Origin: Tenacibaculum adriaticum
Lineage (GTDB): Bacteria; Bacteroidota; Bacteroidia; Flavobacteriales; Flavobacteriaceae
Assembly: GCF_008124875.1 (NCBI RefSeq)
Contig: NZ_VNIA01000001.1
Span: 242,943 to 306,942, forward strand
Length of the DNA stretch: 64,000 bases
Direction: 5' to 3'
The notes under the pieces are model-generated. The model worked only from the letters and a program-made list of their open reading frames with translations, did not search any database and was not told the origin of the DNA. The position numbers and the translations under genes are program-made. Of this stretch, positions 7,736 to 16,800 are shown one piece after another. Positions within the stretch are counted from its first letter, which is position 1. Each line of letters starts with the position of its first letter.

Positions 7736-8719
7736 TTAAACTAAGTAGAAGAAAGTAAATACAAATACCCAAACTAAATCTACAAAGTGCCAATATAACC
7801 CTACCTTTTCTACCATTTCATAATGCCCTCTTTTTTCATAAGTTCCAAGAACAACATTAAAGAAAATGATAATATTAATTATAATTCCTGAGAATACGTG
7901 GAAACCGTGGAAACCTGTAATAAAAAAGAAGAAATCTGCAAAAATTGGATTTCCATATTCATTTACATGAAGATTAGCTCCCTCTACTACCTGTTTTGCC
8001 GTTAATAGCTTTACTAAACTTTCTTCTCTAGATAAAACAACTTTTTGTTTTGTCTCAGGATTCAATTTTTGAATTCTAATTTGTAAACTTGGGTCTTGTT
8101 TGAAAGCTTCTTGAACTTGAGCAACTGAATAATTAGCTACTGTTGGCTCATCTTCAAACCATAATCCATTTTGGCGAACGTGTTGCACTCTTTCATCTTG
8201 TCTTTCTGTATGCACGAAATCTGCTAACGCGATTTGATGACCGTCTTTAACGAATTGTAGTATTTGATTATCTGTAGTTTTTACTGCTCCATAAGAACCT
8301 CCGATAAAATTTTTCCATTCCCAAGCTTGAGAACCTACGAAGATTATCCCGAAGATAATAGTTGCAAACATGTACCATGCTACTTTTTTTTGTTGCATTT
8401 TATGACCTGCATCTACTGCTAACACCATCGTTACTGATGATACAATTAAAATAAATGTCATTAATGCTACATAATACATTGGTGCGTGTACACCGTGTAA
8501 CCCTGGAAAGTGAGTAAATACTTCATCGGCTATTGGCCAAGAATCTATAAACTTAAAACGTGTTAACCCGTAAGCCGCTAAAAATCCAGAGAACGTTAAT
8601 GCATCTGACACGATGAAAAACCACATCATCATTTTACCATAACTTGCGCCAAATGGTTTTGCAGTACCTCCGCTCCAAGTTTCTTTATTGTCAGAATTTA
8701 CAGCAATATTTGCTTCCAT
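7736..8719 (-). CDS. Cytochrome c oxidase subunit III with inserted loop
   Basis: A heme-copper oxidase subunit III of 327 residues. Family motifs include FGASYGKMMMWFFIVSDALTFSGFLAAYGL at the N-terminus, QAWEWKNFI, FFFFITGFHGFHVFSGI and YWHFVDLVWVFVFTFFYLV at the C-terminus. Between QAWEWKNFI and FFFFITGFHG there is a hydrophilic insert of about 100 residues (roughly 140-245) not present in short subunit III proteins. Similar insertions occur in other Bacteroidota. The gene follows a second, shorter subunit III gene with a 55-base gap. Confidence 0.94.
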   Translation of the reverse strand: MEANIAVNSDNKETWSGGTAKPFGASYGKMMMWFFIVSDALTFSGFLAAYGLTRFKFIDSWPIADEVFTHFPGLHGVHAPMYYVALMTFILIVSSVTMVLAVDAGHKMQQKKVAWYMFATIIFGIIFVGSQAWEWKNFIGGSYGAVKTTDNQILQFVKDGHQIALADFVHTERQDERVQHVRQNGLWFEDEPTVANYSVAQVQEAFKQDPSLQIRIQKLNPETKQKVVLSREESLVKLLTAKQVVEGANLHVNEYGNPIFADFFFFITGFHGFHVFSGIIINIIIFFNVVLGTYEKRGHYEMVEKVGLYWHFVDLVWVFVFTFFYLV

Positions 8720-8774
8720 AAATATCTATTAGTTAATTTTTGTTAAATAGTCCGCCAAAATTAAGCATTTTTCA

Positions 8775-9359
8775 TCATCTAATAAAATAGAAAAAGAAAA
8801 ATAGGTAAATCCATAAAACATCTACAAAGTGCCAAAAGATTGCACCAAGTTCAAACCCAAGCATATCGGCAGATGAATACTTCTTTTTATAATGATTATA
8901 AATAACAACTAACAAGACGATTACCCCTGCTAAAAGGTGTAAAACGTGCATAAAAGTGATTCCTATTATAAACGAGGTCGACACTGTACTTTCTGGACCT
9001 GTAAAATACAATCCTGATGCTTTTAATTCATTAAATCCTGTATATTGAAACCATACAAAACCTAATCCTAAGATAAAAGTCGCTATTAAAAGTACAAATG
9101 AAACAGTTAAATTGTCTTTTTTCAAAAATCTTTGCGAGAAAAATAATGTAATACTACTCAATACAATTAATATAGTACTTATGTAAAATGCTTGAGGTAA
9201 ATCAAACGAAACCCAATCTTCTCTATTCATACTTACAACGTAAGCACTTGTTAATCCCGCAAAAAACATAACCATACTAATCATGGCAACCCATAACATA
9301 GGTTTAGCTGATTTACGTTTGGCTGTCCTTAATTCTTTATCAACTGTTGTTCTATTCAT
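8775..9359 (-). CDS. Cytochrome c oxidase subunit III, short form
   Basis: A 194-residue subunit III protein with five helices. Motifs: KPMLWVAMISMVMFFAGLTSAYVV, YISTILIVLSSITLFFSQRFLKK, FIIGITFMHVLHLLAGVIVLLVV and ALGAIFWHFVDVLWIYLFFFFYFI-like C-terminus (here ELGAIFWHFVDVLWIYLF). It starts two bases after the CyoE stop and precedes the longer subunit III gene. The presence of two consecutive subunit III genes is common in Bacteroidota cox clusters. Whether both join the same complex is not known from sequence. Confidence 0.93.
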   Translation of the reverse strand: MNRTTVDKELRTAKRKSAKPMLWVAMISMVMFFAGLTSAYVVSMNREDWVSFDLPQAFYISTILIVLSSITLFFSQRFLKKDNLTVSFVLLIATFILGLGFVWFQYTGFNELKASGLYFTGPESTVSTSFIIGITFMHVLHLLAGVIVLLVVIYNHYKKKYSSADMLGFELGAIFWHFVDVLWIYLFFFFYFIR

Positions 9360-9361
9360 TT

Positions 9362-10264
9362 TTAGTGTAAAAATTTATCTATTACATATATAATTGGCAC
9401 TACTGTAATATAAAATACGCTTGCCAACATTAATTTACGTGCATCAGTATTTTGATGCGATTTATAGAGTTGAATTGCATAATATAACATTAACCCACCT
9501 AAAACCGCAACGACAGCTGCAGTTACAGGAAAAATGTACAACTTACTCGAAACTTTTAAAACAGGTGCTACAGATACTAAAATCATTACACAGGTATAAA
9601 AGATCATTTGCACAATGGCTCCATTGTCTTTTTTATCCATCGGAAGCATATGTAAACCAGCTTTGTTGTACTCTTCAAATTGTAACCAACCAATCGCCCA
9701 AAAATGTGGGAATTGCCAAAAGAATTGAATCATAAACAAAAACCCAGCTTCGATACCAAACTGACCAGTTGCCGCAACCCATCCTAACATAAAAGGTATT
9801 GCTCCAGGAATGGCGCCGACAAAAACTGCTAATGGAGTAACCGCTTTTAACGGTGTGTATACGCTTGTATATAAAAAAATTGAAATAGCGCCAAACAAAG
9901 CACACTTCGGGTTGATTGCATATAAAATCACAATACCTGCAATCGTAAAAATGGTTGCAATTGTTAAAGCCACTAAAGGTTTCATTCTTCCTGATGGTAA
10001 CGGACGATTTTTAGTTCGTTGCATCACAGCATCAATATCTTTTTCGATAACTTGATTAAATGCATTTGAAGCTCCTACCATTAAATAACCACCAACAGCT
10101 AATAAAATAATAGTGGTATAATTAATTATATCTGCACCTAATAAATATCCCGTAATAGAAGTAAACACCACACTTATAGATAATCCAACTTTGGTAAGTT
10201 GCTTAAAATCAAAAAAAATGCTTTTTAACACTGCTTTATTTTCTATGGCTGAAACTGAGTTCAC
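9362..10264 (-). CDS. cyoE: Protoheme IX farnesyltransferase (heme O synthase)
   Basis: It transfers a farnesyl group to heme B, making heme O for heme-copper oxidases. A 300-residue UbiA-superfamily membrane protein with about eight or nine helices. The first Asp-rich motif is NAFNQVIEKDIDAVMQRTKNRPLPSG and the second region is HFWAIGWLQFEEYNKAGLHMLP. The start is a GTG; no in-frame ATG exists between it and the upstream -7 element. It is the first gene of the cox transcript, two bases upstream of the short subunit III gene. Confidence 0.95.
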   Translation of the reverse strand: MNSVSAIENKAVLKSIFFDFKQLTKVGLSISVVFTSITGYLLGADIINYTTIILLAVGGYLMVGASNAFNQVIEKDIDAVMQRTKNRPLPSGRMKPLVALTIATIFTIAGIVILYAINPKCALFGAISIFLYTSVYTPLKAVTPLAVFVGAIPGAIPFMLGWVAATGQFGIEAGFLFMIQFFWQFPHFWAIGWLQFEEYNKAGLHMLPMDKKDNGAIVQMIFYTCVMILVSVAPVLKVSSKLYIFPVTAAVVAVLGGLMLYYAIQLYKSHQNTDARKLMLASVFYITVVPIIYVIDKFLH

Positions 10265-10286
10265 GTTGGTTTTTACAAAATTTGTG

Positions 10287-10294
10287 CAAAGATA
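10287..10294 (-). promoter_or_regulatory. TAnnTTTG -7 element, cyoE-cox operon
   Basis: The minus strand reads TATCTTTG 22 bases upstream of the cyoE GTG start, consistent with a short leader. A clear -33 element is not visible. Confidence 0.5.
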
Positions 10295-10372
10295 TTCTAT
10301 AATATTTTAACCACCATGTTTTTTGAGGTTTATTGGATTTTTTATCTGAAATTAAAAAAAATTAAAAAAAAG

Positions 10373-10403
10373 TTTCTCCAATCAAAAATAGTTTATATAT
10401 TTG
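10373..10403 (+). promoter_or_regulatory. Promoter of the tRNA-Gly/tRNA-Leu unit
   Basis: TATATTTG at 10396-10403 is a full match to the Bacteroidota -7 consensus. TTTC at 10373-10376, 19 bases upstream, is one base from the TTTG -33 element. The predicted start is about 40 bases before tRNA-Gly. Confidence 0.7.
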
Positions 10404-10448
10404 CACCCGCATTCACAAATGCACAACACGTTCTTAAACAAAGACTAC

Positions 10449-10520
10449 GCGAAAGTAGCTCAGGGGTAGAGCATCACCTTGCCAAGGTGAGGGTCGCGGG
10501 TTCAAATCCCGTCTTTCGCT
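10449..10520 (+). tRNA. tRNA-Gly (anticodon GCC)
   Basis: A 72-base cloverleaf with perfect 7-bp acceptor stem (GCGAAAG with CTTTCGC), D arm GCTC/GAGC, anticodon stem TCACC/GGTGA with loop TTGCCAA (anticodon at 10481-10483), T arm GCGGG TTCAAAT CCCGT and discriminator T. The 3' CCA is not encoded. Confidence 0.97.
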
Positions 10521-10544
10521 CTGAACCATATAAAAAATGCCAAT

Positions 10545-10630
10545 GCTGAAGTGGTGGAATTGGTAGACACGTTGGACTTAAAATCCAATGAGCCGTAATG
10601 CTCGTGCGGGTTCAAGTCCCGCCTTCAGTA
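10545..10630 (+). tRNA. tRNA-Leu (anticodon TAA)
   Basis: An 86-base class II tRNA with long variable arm. The acceptor stem GCTGAAG pairs with CTTCAGT (one G-T pair), the anticodon stem TTGGA/TCCAA encloses CTTAAAA with anticodon TAA at 10579-10581, and the T arm is GCGGG TTCAAGT CCCGC. Discriminator A. It decodes UUA. CCA is not encoded. It is cotranscribed with tRNA-Gly, 24 bases downstream. Confidence 0.97.
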
Positions 10631-10632
10631 CT

Positions 10633-10663
10633 AAAACCGAAACAAAATTGTTTCGGTTTTTTT
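10633..10663 (+). terminator. Terminator of the tRNA unit
   Basis: A long perfect inverted repeat (10633-10645 with 10648-10660; CCGAAAC core) ends in a run of seven T. It begins two bases after tRNA-Leu. Confidence 0.92.
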
Positions 10664-10711
10664 GTTTTATATACTTTTCTAATTATTATTTGACTTATAG
10701 TTTTTTTAAAT

Positions 10712-10741
10712 AAAAAAAACCCACTCAGAAAACTAAGTGGG
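10712..10741 (-). terminator. Terminator of the sugar N-acetyltransferase gene
   Basis: CCCACT (10720-10725) pairs with AGTGGG (10736-10741), with two more pairs across one mismatch, and the minus strand continues with eight T. A second perfect 8-bp hairpin without a good T run lies at 10769-10786, between it and the gene. Together they fill the space between the gene and the tRNA unit. Confidence 0.8.
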
Positions 10742-10840
10742 AAAAATTGCTATGAAAAAGAAAAAGAAAGTGGTTTTTAAACCACTAATCAAATATAAAA
10801 TATATTTTTTCTTTATTCTCTAAAAATTATTAAACTTTTG

Positions 10841-11428
10841 TTAAATTTTTATTTTTTTTAACAAATCATTATCTAATTTATATTTTTCATTACTCTCATC
10901 ACAAACTGCAAAACCGTCCTCATCAAAATTCAATCGACAACCATATTCACTAACCCAACCTATTTGTTTTGCAGGGTTTCCAACTACCAATGCATATGGT
11001 AAAATTTCTTTAGTAACTACAGTTCCCGCTCCAATAAAAGCATACTGTCCAATATTATTTCCACAAACTATAGTCGCGTTCGCGCCTATGCTAGCTCCTT
11101 TTCTTACAATTGTTTGTTTAAATTCATTTTTTCTATTGATTGCACTTCTTGGGTTTATAACATTAGTAAACACCATAGACGGTCCTAAAAACACATCATC
11201 TTCACAGATTACACCTGTGTAAATAGAAACATTATTCTGTACTTTAACATTATTTCCTAAAACAACCTCAGGTGATACAACTACATTTTGACCAAGATTA
11301 CAATGGTCTCCAATAATACAATTAGGCATAATGTGACTAAAATGCCATATTTTAGTACCTGCCCCAATCTTACAGCCTACATCTATAACTGCAGTTTCAT
11401 GGGCAAAAAAAGTTTTTTTATTACTCAT
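10841..11428 (-). CDS. Left-handed beta-helix acyltransferase (WlbB/WbpD-like sugar N-acetyltransferase)
   Basis: A 195-residue hexapeptide-repeat protein. The order IDVGCKIGAGTKIWHFSHIMPNCIIGDHCNLGQNVVV ... NVKVQNNVSIYTGVICEDDVFLGPSMVFTNVINPRS ... IGANATIVCGNNIGQYAFIGAGTVVTKEILPYALVVGNPAKQIGWVSEYG is that of UDP-2-acetamido-3-amino-glucuronate-type N-acetyltransferases, which modify nucleotide sugars for O-antigen or capsule. The chosen ATG (before SNKKTFF) drops eight hydrophobic residues that do not belong to the fold. It stands alone, without the WlbA/WlbC genes normally found beside it, so its exact substrate is open. Confidence 0.88.
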   Translation of the reverse strand: MSNKKTFFAHETAVIDVGCKIGAGTKIWHFSHIMPNCIIGDHCNLGQNVVVSPEVVLGNNVKVQNNVSIYTGVICEDDVFLGPSMVFTNVINPRSAINRKNEFKQTIVRKGASIGANATIVCGNNIGQYAFIGAGTVVTKEILPYALVVGNPAKQIGWVSEYGCRLNFDEDGFAVCDESNEKYKLDNDLLKKIKI

Positions 11429-11440
11429 GTTAACAAAAAT

Positions 11441-11471
11441 AAAAAAACTCAATCGATAAGATTGAGTTTTT
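11441..11471 (-). terminator. Terminator of the second tonB-like gene
   Basis: ACTCAATC (11447-11454) pairs with GATTGAGT (11460-11467) around a 5-base loop, flanked by A and T runs on both sides. It starts 5 bases after the TonB-like stop codon and lies in the leader of the acetyltransferase gene. Confidence 0.88.
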
Positions 11472-11476
11472 AAAGT

Positions 11477-12226
11477 TTATTCTACTTGAAAAGTAATAGG
11501 TAGTGTGTATCTTACTTTTACAGGCTTACCATTATGTTTCCCTGGTGTAAATTTTGGAATCTTATTTACCACTCGTTCTGTTTCTTTTTTTAATCGAACA
11601 TGTGGTGCTCTAATTTTCACATCAGATACTTTTCCTGTTTTGTCGATAACAAACTGAGTGATAATTTTGTGCTTGCCATGATGCAATTCTAATTCATTTC
11701 CTAAATCTGCATTAAAATTTCGCTGAATAAGTCTTTGTATTTTTCTTTCGAAACATTTTTTATTTTCTTCTTCTGATAAACCTTCACAACCTGCAAAAAC
11801 AGGAATATTTTGAACACTAACAAAAGGAATTTCTTCTATAATGGTTTCCTCAATTTTAACTTCTTTGATATCATCTGGGTTAAGAACTTTTACATCATTA
11901 ACATCTTCTTTTGGTAAATTAATAATAGATTGCTCTAGTTTTTCTTTTACTATATCAATATCTGATAAATTATTTACCACTCTTTTTTGTGTTTGTTCAA
12001 TAACTTTTGACTTAGGAATATCCTTTTCAAAAATTATCGGTCTAACATCAATAATATAACGTAAAGTTGAATCATAATCCTTTTCTCTTATTATCATTGC
12101 TTTTTGCTCTGTTTCATATTCCAATGAAATAAAAACGATAAAGAGAACTAAAACAAGTCCTAACTGAGTAAAAACTGTAGAAAATTTCTCTAATTGTTGT
12201 GTTGGTGATTTTTTTGTTATTTTCAT
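11477..12226 (-). CDS. TonB-family energy transducer, paralogue 2
   Basis: A 249-residue protein with a short cytoplasmic start, one membrane helix (about residues 19-35), a periplasmic linker rich in Glu, Val and Lys, and a C-terminal TonB domain (from about 170: IITQFVIDKTGKVSDVKIRAPH ... ETERVVNKIPKFTPGKHNGKPVKVRYTLPITFQVE). A conserved cysteine pair lies in VPVFAGCEGLSEEENKKC. TonB passes proton-motive energy from ExbBD to outer-membrane receptors. It resembles the neighbouring TonB-like protein but lacks its proline stretch. A perfect terminator upstream separates the two genes. Confidence 0.9.
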   Translation of the reverse strand: MKITKKSPTQQLEKFSTVFTQLGLVLVLFIVFISLEYETEQKAMIIREKDYDSTLRYIIDVRPIIFEKDIPKSKVIEQTQKRVVNNLSDIDIVKEKLEQSIINLPKEDVNDVKVLNPDDIKEVKIEETIIEEIPFVSVQNIPVFAGCEGLSEEENKKCFERKIQRLIQRNFNADLGNELELHHGKHKIITQFVIDKTGKVSDVKIRAPHVRLKKETERVVNKIPKFTPGKHNGKPVKVRYTLPITFQVE

Positions 12227-12277
12227 AAATAGGTGGTTTTAATGTTAAAATTTTGTTAAAACAATAAACGTGCCAAC

Positions 12278-12309
12278 AAAAAAAGCAACTCAATTGAGTT
12301 GCTTTTTTT
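12278..12309 (-). terminator. Terminator between the two tonB-like genes
   Basis: A perfect 26-base palindrome (12281-12306, GCAACTCAA with TTGAGTTGC core) is flanked by A and T runs. It begins 19 bases after the upstream tonB-like stop codon. Confidence 0.92.
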
Positions 12310-12327
12310 GTTTATTTATAAAAAACA

Positions 12328-13050
12328 TTATTCTACATTAAAAGTAATTGGTAATGTATAACCAACACGTACTGGCTTACCTCTTTGTTTACCTGGTAAC
12401 ATTTTTGGTAATTTTTTAGCAATTCTAATTGCTTCTGCTTTTAATCTTGGGTGAGGTGCTCTAGCATTAATACTAGTAATAGAACCATCTTTATCGATTT
12501 TAAACTGCAAATAAATTCTTTTTTTACCTGGAGCTAAACCTAATTCATTTGCTAATTCAGCATCAAAATATCTTTGAACGTGTTTTTGCATTTTCTGATT
12601 CAAACATTCCTTTTTTTCTGCTTTTGATCCTGTACATCCAGGAAAAATAGGAACTTCTTCAATAATAGAAAATGGTACATCCTCTACAACTTCCTCTTCC
12701 TCCTCTACCTCTACAATTTCTTCTACCTCAACAGCTTCAGATTCATCAGTTTCTGTAGATTCTATTACAGTCTCTTCAACTTCTTTATCATCTTCAACAA
12801 CCTCAATTTTTTCTGGTGCTGGTGGTGGTGGTGTACTTGGTGGTGGTGGTGGTGGTGTGTTTTGAATTAAAATTGTTTCTTCTTCAATATCTGAGGCCAT
12901 ATTAGCCGCACCTAAATCACCATACTGCTTGTCGTACGTTTTATTTTCTATAGAAATATACGTTACAAACAATGCTAAAACTAAACCAAGTTGCATAAAT
13001 AACTTGCTGTAATTTTCTAAATTTGATTTTGGATTTTTCTTAATTTCCAT
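12328..13050 (-). CDS. TonB-family energy transducer, paralogue 1
   Basis: A 240-residue protein: membrane helix at about residues 16-33, a proline run (PPPPPPSTPPPPAP, 66-79), a strongly acidic Glu/Val stretch (about 80-125), a cysteine pair in VPIFPGCTGSKAEKKEC (Cys139, Cys149), and a C-terminal TonB domain ending LPKMLPGKQRGKPVRVGYTLPITFNVE. Classical TonB linkers are Pro/Lys-rich, so the acidic linker is unlike E. coli TonB, though Bacteroidota TonB proteins vary here. ExbB and ExbD genes are not in the window. Confidence 0.92.
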   Translation of the reverse strand: MEIKKNPKSNLENYSKLFMQLGLVLALFVTYISIENKTYDKQYGDLGAANMASDIEEETILIQNTPPPPPPSTPPPPAPEKIEVVEDDKEVEETVIESTETDESEAVEVEEIVEVEEEEEVVEDVPFSIIEEVPIFPGCTGSKAEKKECLNQKMQKHVQRYFDAELANELGLAPGKKRIYLQFKIDKDGSITSINARAPHPRLKAEAIRIAKKLPKMLPGKQRGKPVRVGYTLPITFNVE

Positions 13051-13106
13051 CCTAGAAAGTTTTAAATAGTTCGCTAATTTAATTAATTTATTCTAACTTA
13101 TACAAG

Positions 13107-13487
13107 CTAATCTCTAAATAGATTGTTATTTTTAATAAAACGGTTAAAAAGCAACAAACCTATTACTGTTCCTATTGAATTTGCAAACATATCAGCAAAA
13201 TCAAAAGTTCGGTAGGTAGTTTCTCCTTGTAAGACCTCAATAATTATGCCGTAAAAAACACAAAAAATAACTACAATTAATTTATTTCTGGTTGTTTTAC
13301 CAAAAACTAGTAACCAAAAAAAAGTGAGTACTGTATAAGCTATACTATGTTCTATTTTGTCTAAATACGCAAAATTAACAGGTTGCTTACCCATTCTTAC
13401 CAAGCTTAAAAAAGCAATTACAATAGTTATGAGTACCGCAAAGTAAACGCTTTTATCCTTTAATAAGTTCTTTATATGCTTTAGCAT
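13107..13487 (-). CDS. VanZ-like family membrane protein
   Basis: A 126-residue protein with four hydrophobic helices. VanZ-like signatures: [21 protein letters not shown], then [35 protein letters not shown]. Its start lies 35 bases inside the end of gcvH in another frame, so translation is probably coupled. The function of housekeeping VanZ-like proteins is not established, and the name gives no evidence for antibiotic resistance here. GcvH-VanZ adjacency is common in Flavobacteriia. Confidence 0.88.
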   Translation of the reverse strand: MLKHIKNLLKDKSVYFAVLITIVIAFLSLVRMGKQPVNFAYLDKIEHSIAYTVLTFFWLLVFGKTTRNKLIVVIFCVFYGIIIEVLQGETTYRTFDFADMFANSIGTVIGLLLFNRFIKNNNLFRD

Positions 13488-13833
13488 CTAATAAATTATC
13501 TATTTGGCTAGCGTCAGAAATTTTCACTTTAATCATCCAACCTGCTTCATAAGGATCAGAATTCACTAATTCTGGTTCGTCTTCTAAAGCTTCGTTAAAC
13601 TCAATAATTTGACCAGATAAAGGCATAAATAAATCTGAAACTGTTTTAACTGCTTCTACAGAACCAAAAACTTCTTCTACACCTAAGCTTTCATCTAAAG
13701 TGTCTACATCTACATAAACGATGTCTCCTAATTCGCTTTGAGCGAAATCTGTAATTCCGATGATTGCTAGATCGTCTTCAATTTTAATCCACTCGTGATC
13801 TTTTGTGTACTTTAATTCTGATGGAATATTCAT
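13453..13833 (-). CDS. gcvH: Glycine cleavage system H protein
   Basis: The lipoyl carrier of the glycine cleavage complex, which shuttles the aminomethyl group between P, T and L proteins. The 126-residue length is standard. [37 protein letters not shown] is the family start, and the lipoylated lysine is Lys63 in [20 protein letters not shown] and T protein genes are not nearby. It lies 29 bases downstream of sprA on the same strand, an order known from other Flavobacteriia. Confidence 0.97.
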   Translation of the reverse strand: MNIPSELKYTKDHEWIKIEDDLAIIGITDFAQSELGDIVYVDVDTLDESLGVEEVFGSVEAVKTVSDLFMPLSGQIIEFNEALEDEPELVNSDPYEAGWMIKVKISDASQIDNLLDAKAYKELIKG

Positions 13834-13862
13834 TTGTAATGTTGTTTTATGTTATTTGTATT

Positions 13863-16800
13863 TTAATTTCCTAAGTTATATACCAAATTGATTCCTGCAT
13901 TAATCGATTGTCTTGGGAATGTTGTTGAAATTGCATATTGAAATGTATTATGATTATAATAAAACGATGCTGTTAAACTTCTACTTAAATTATAATCTGC
14001 TAAAAACTTTAACCCAAATAACTTCTCTCCACCTGTAATTTGGTTATTTTCTTCGTCCACAGAACGAATAAGTGTTAAATTATCTCTTAGCGATATATCT
14101 GCTCTCAAATTAATATCCCCTTTTAAGGTTTCTTTCTTCCCTGTAAATCGTGTTACAAATTTAACATCTCTAATCTTATAACCCAACCCAATAACATATT
14201 CTGTTCCTTTAACATCCGTTAAGGTATTGTTATTAAAATTTAATGTTAAACTTCTATCTCTTCTAATTTCACCTTTTAAAGAGAATGAATTTTTCATTTT
14301 CATATCAACCCTAACTAAAGGTGAAAATTCATCGATTAATGTCGCGGACGAAATTAATAATTCTGGTTGATAATTGTTAGAAATATTTACAGAAGGAACA
14401 TCATTATTATCTAAGCTATATTGTAGATTGTTCGTGTAGTTTCCAATTGTATAAGACGATTTGTAACTATGTGATAATGTGAATGATGAGAAATTTTTCT
14501 TAAACCATTTGTATTTCATCAAACCGTTATAACGAAGCGTCCAATTAGGAATTGGAATGTTTCTAAAGATTCCTGTACTCACTTTATTAGGATCATTCCC
14601 CGAATACGCCGCTAAAAATGCTGGTAACATTGCTTGCTGTCCATTTGTTTTAAACCCAGGATTTTGGTCATCTGGATCTTGAGAATTAGGTAAATTTGAT
14701 TGTGCTGCTAAACGGTCAGAAATGGTTTCTCTATAATCTAAAAAATTCTGATACAACACATCGCCGTCTGTAAAAGCTGTACTTAACATATAATGACTAA
14801 TACTATAGTTTCCTGTTTCGTAAGCTTGTATGTCTGGATTTGAAGTTGTTTCCCCTTCAATTATATCTAATTGTTGAGTTAAATTAGAGGTCTTAATTCT
14901 ATTTCCACGAAAATCAATAGTAAAATCTTTAAATGGTTTCACAGAAATATTATAATCCAACTTATCAGCTTTTGTTTTTCCGTAGGTTTTATTATAATAC
15001 TCTTCATCTTCTGTACGAGTAACCAACCATCCGTTTTCAATCGCTGTATTTAAAATATCGGTTTGACTCCCAAACACAAATCCTAATGTTGGTGCTAAAC
15101 CACCACTATAATTATCTCGTCCTAAGAAACCAACCGTAGGTATATATCCTTGGAGTAAAGTTCCGTTGTTTTGAGAATAACTAATCTTTGCTTTTTTAAT
15201 TGAAGTTAATACATCGTAGGTACCTTTTAAAAACTTTTGACTGAAAGAAGCATTTTTCTTCAACTTTGCTTTTTGAGCTACTTGTTTATTTTCTATCAAA
15301 GAAACTGTTCCTTTTTTTGTTGTCGGTTTTTTTGTTCCTTTTAATAATAATTTATCTAAACCTAATGTTTTATAAAAACGCTCAAAATCAATATCTGTGT
15401 TTATATTATGTGTGTTTGCATTCTGAATCATATTACCCACCTTGTCTCTTACATCTATTGATTGAGAGCTAGATTGCCAATCAAAATCTGCTGTGTATCC
15501 GTAATCTGCATTCATAAAATTTAAAAAAGGAATTTTATTAATGGGTAATTTATATGTTCCATTTAGTTTTTGGTGATAATGATTTGGACGACCAATAGTA
15601 AAAAACTTATCAAAAATTTCTAGTTCTTCATCGCTACCAAACCCATCATAAATATAATTATTGGTTGCATTAAAGTTTAACTGTAAAGACTTCGTTAAGT
15701 CAAAACCGATAGTATAATCCCAATCAAACAAAAATCTCCTTTGGGTTAATTCAGGCTGTGGAGTAAATCCTTCAACCAAATTTCTAGATTGTTGTTGATT
15801 GTAATTTCTATTAATTCTTGAGTTTAATGCTAGTGTTTTCGGAACAGGATTAAAGTTAATATCTCTAATAAGTTGCCAGTATTTACTCTTTAATTTTTTT
15901 GAATTTTTAAATGGCTCTATACTAAATGGCACGAAGCTAAAATTATAGCTTGCTCCTGCCATTACATTTTGATTAATATACTTTTCAATATTATAGTCTT
16001 TATGAAACTCTTCATTAAAAGAATATGAAACAGATAGATTCTCTACATCATAAAACTTAGGTTTCTCCTTACTTTCAGGATTTTTGTTTTTCTTAACATT
16101 GATAAAACTAATACTCTTTCTACGTGTATAATCTTGAGCGTTTTGGCTGTTTTGTTTAACTTGATCTGAACCTGAATCTAATGCATCTGCTAATTCTACA
16201 TCTTGATATTGAGGATCGTATTTAGGATCAGCAAACTCCTCACCATACGCATAGCTCATCGGTACTTGCATGTTCCATTTTTTAGGCATCATTTTACCTA
16301 ACTGCACGTTTGTAGCGACATTATATTGTTTTGTTTCTTCTATACTTCGTTCTTGTACTCTATCTTCAACATTACCAAAACCTACAGTGGACATTCTACC
16401 TGCTAAAGAAACATCAGCTACATCAGCAAAATTAGCATCTACATTTAGTACTGCTGCCCAACCTCCCTTATTATCAAAACCAACGGCACGTAATTCATTA
16501 AACCAAACTTCAACAGTTTCAGCATCTAAAGAACTGTTTTTAACACCCAACATTACCGTTCTAATTTGTGCTAGTGTCGGATTTCCTTTTACTCGAATTG
16601 TTAATCCATCTGATCTTTCTGAACCATCAATAGTATATAAATCTGCAGCTGAGATTCCTGCGCCATCTCTATCTAGTTTTAATTTCGCTAATTCTTCTAA
16701 AGGCACTTCTAAATTATTTTCTTCTGGCCAAGCATCATAAGGGCCTGGGTTATTTAATTTAGTAGATAATTGTAATGGTTTTTCAACTTCATAATAATTA

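Noticed and set aside
10449..10630. tRNA pair as a possible integration site
   Set aside because: No integrase, direct repeat of a tRNA 3' end or foreign-looking cargo lies on either side. The flanks are a cox operon and ordinary genes.
13107..13487. VanZ-like gene as teicoplanin resistance
   Set aside because: The gene is a housekeeping VanZ-like membrane protein tied to gcvH, with no van operon nearby.
13834..13862. Glycine riboswitch before gcvH
   Set aside because: Only 29 bases separate sprA from gcvH, far too short for a glycine aptamer.
16270..16740. Open frame of 156 codons antisense to sprA
   Set aside because: Low-complexity, serine-rich shadow of the sprA coding frame, with no start context or family motif. 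The same holds for other antisense frames inside sprA, for example at 15266-15472 and 18107-18340.
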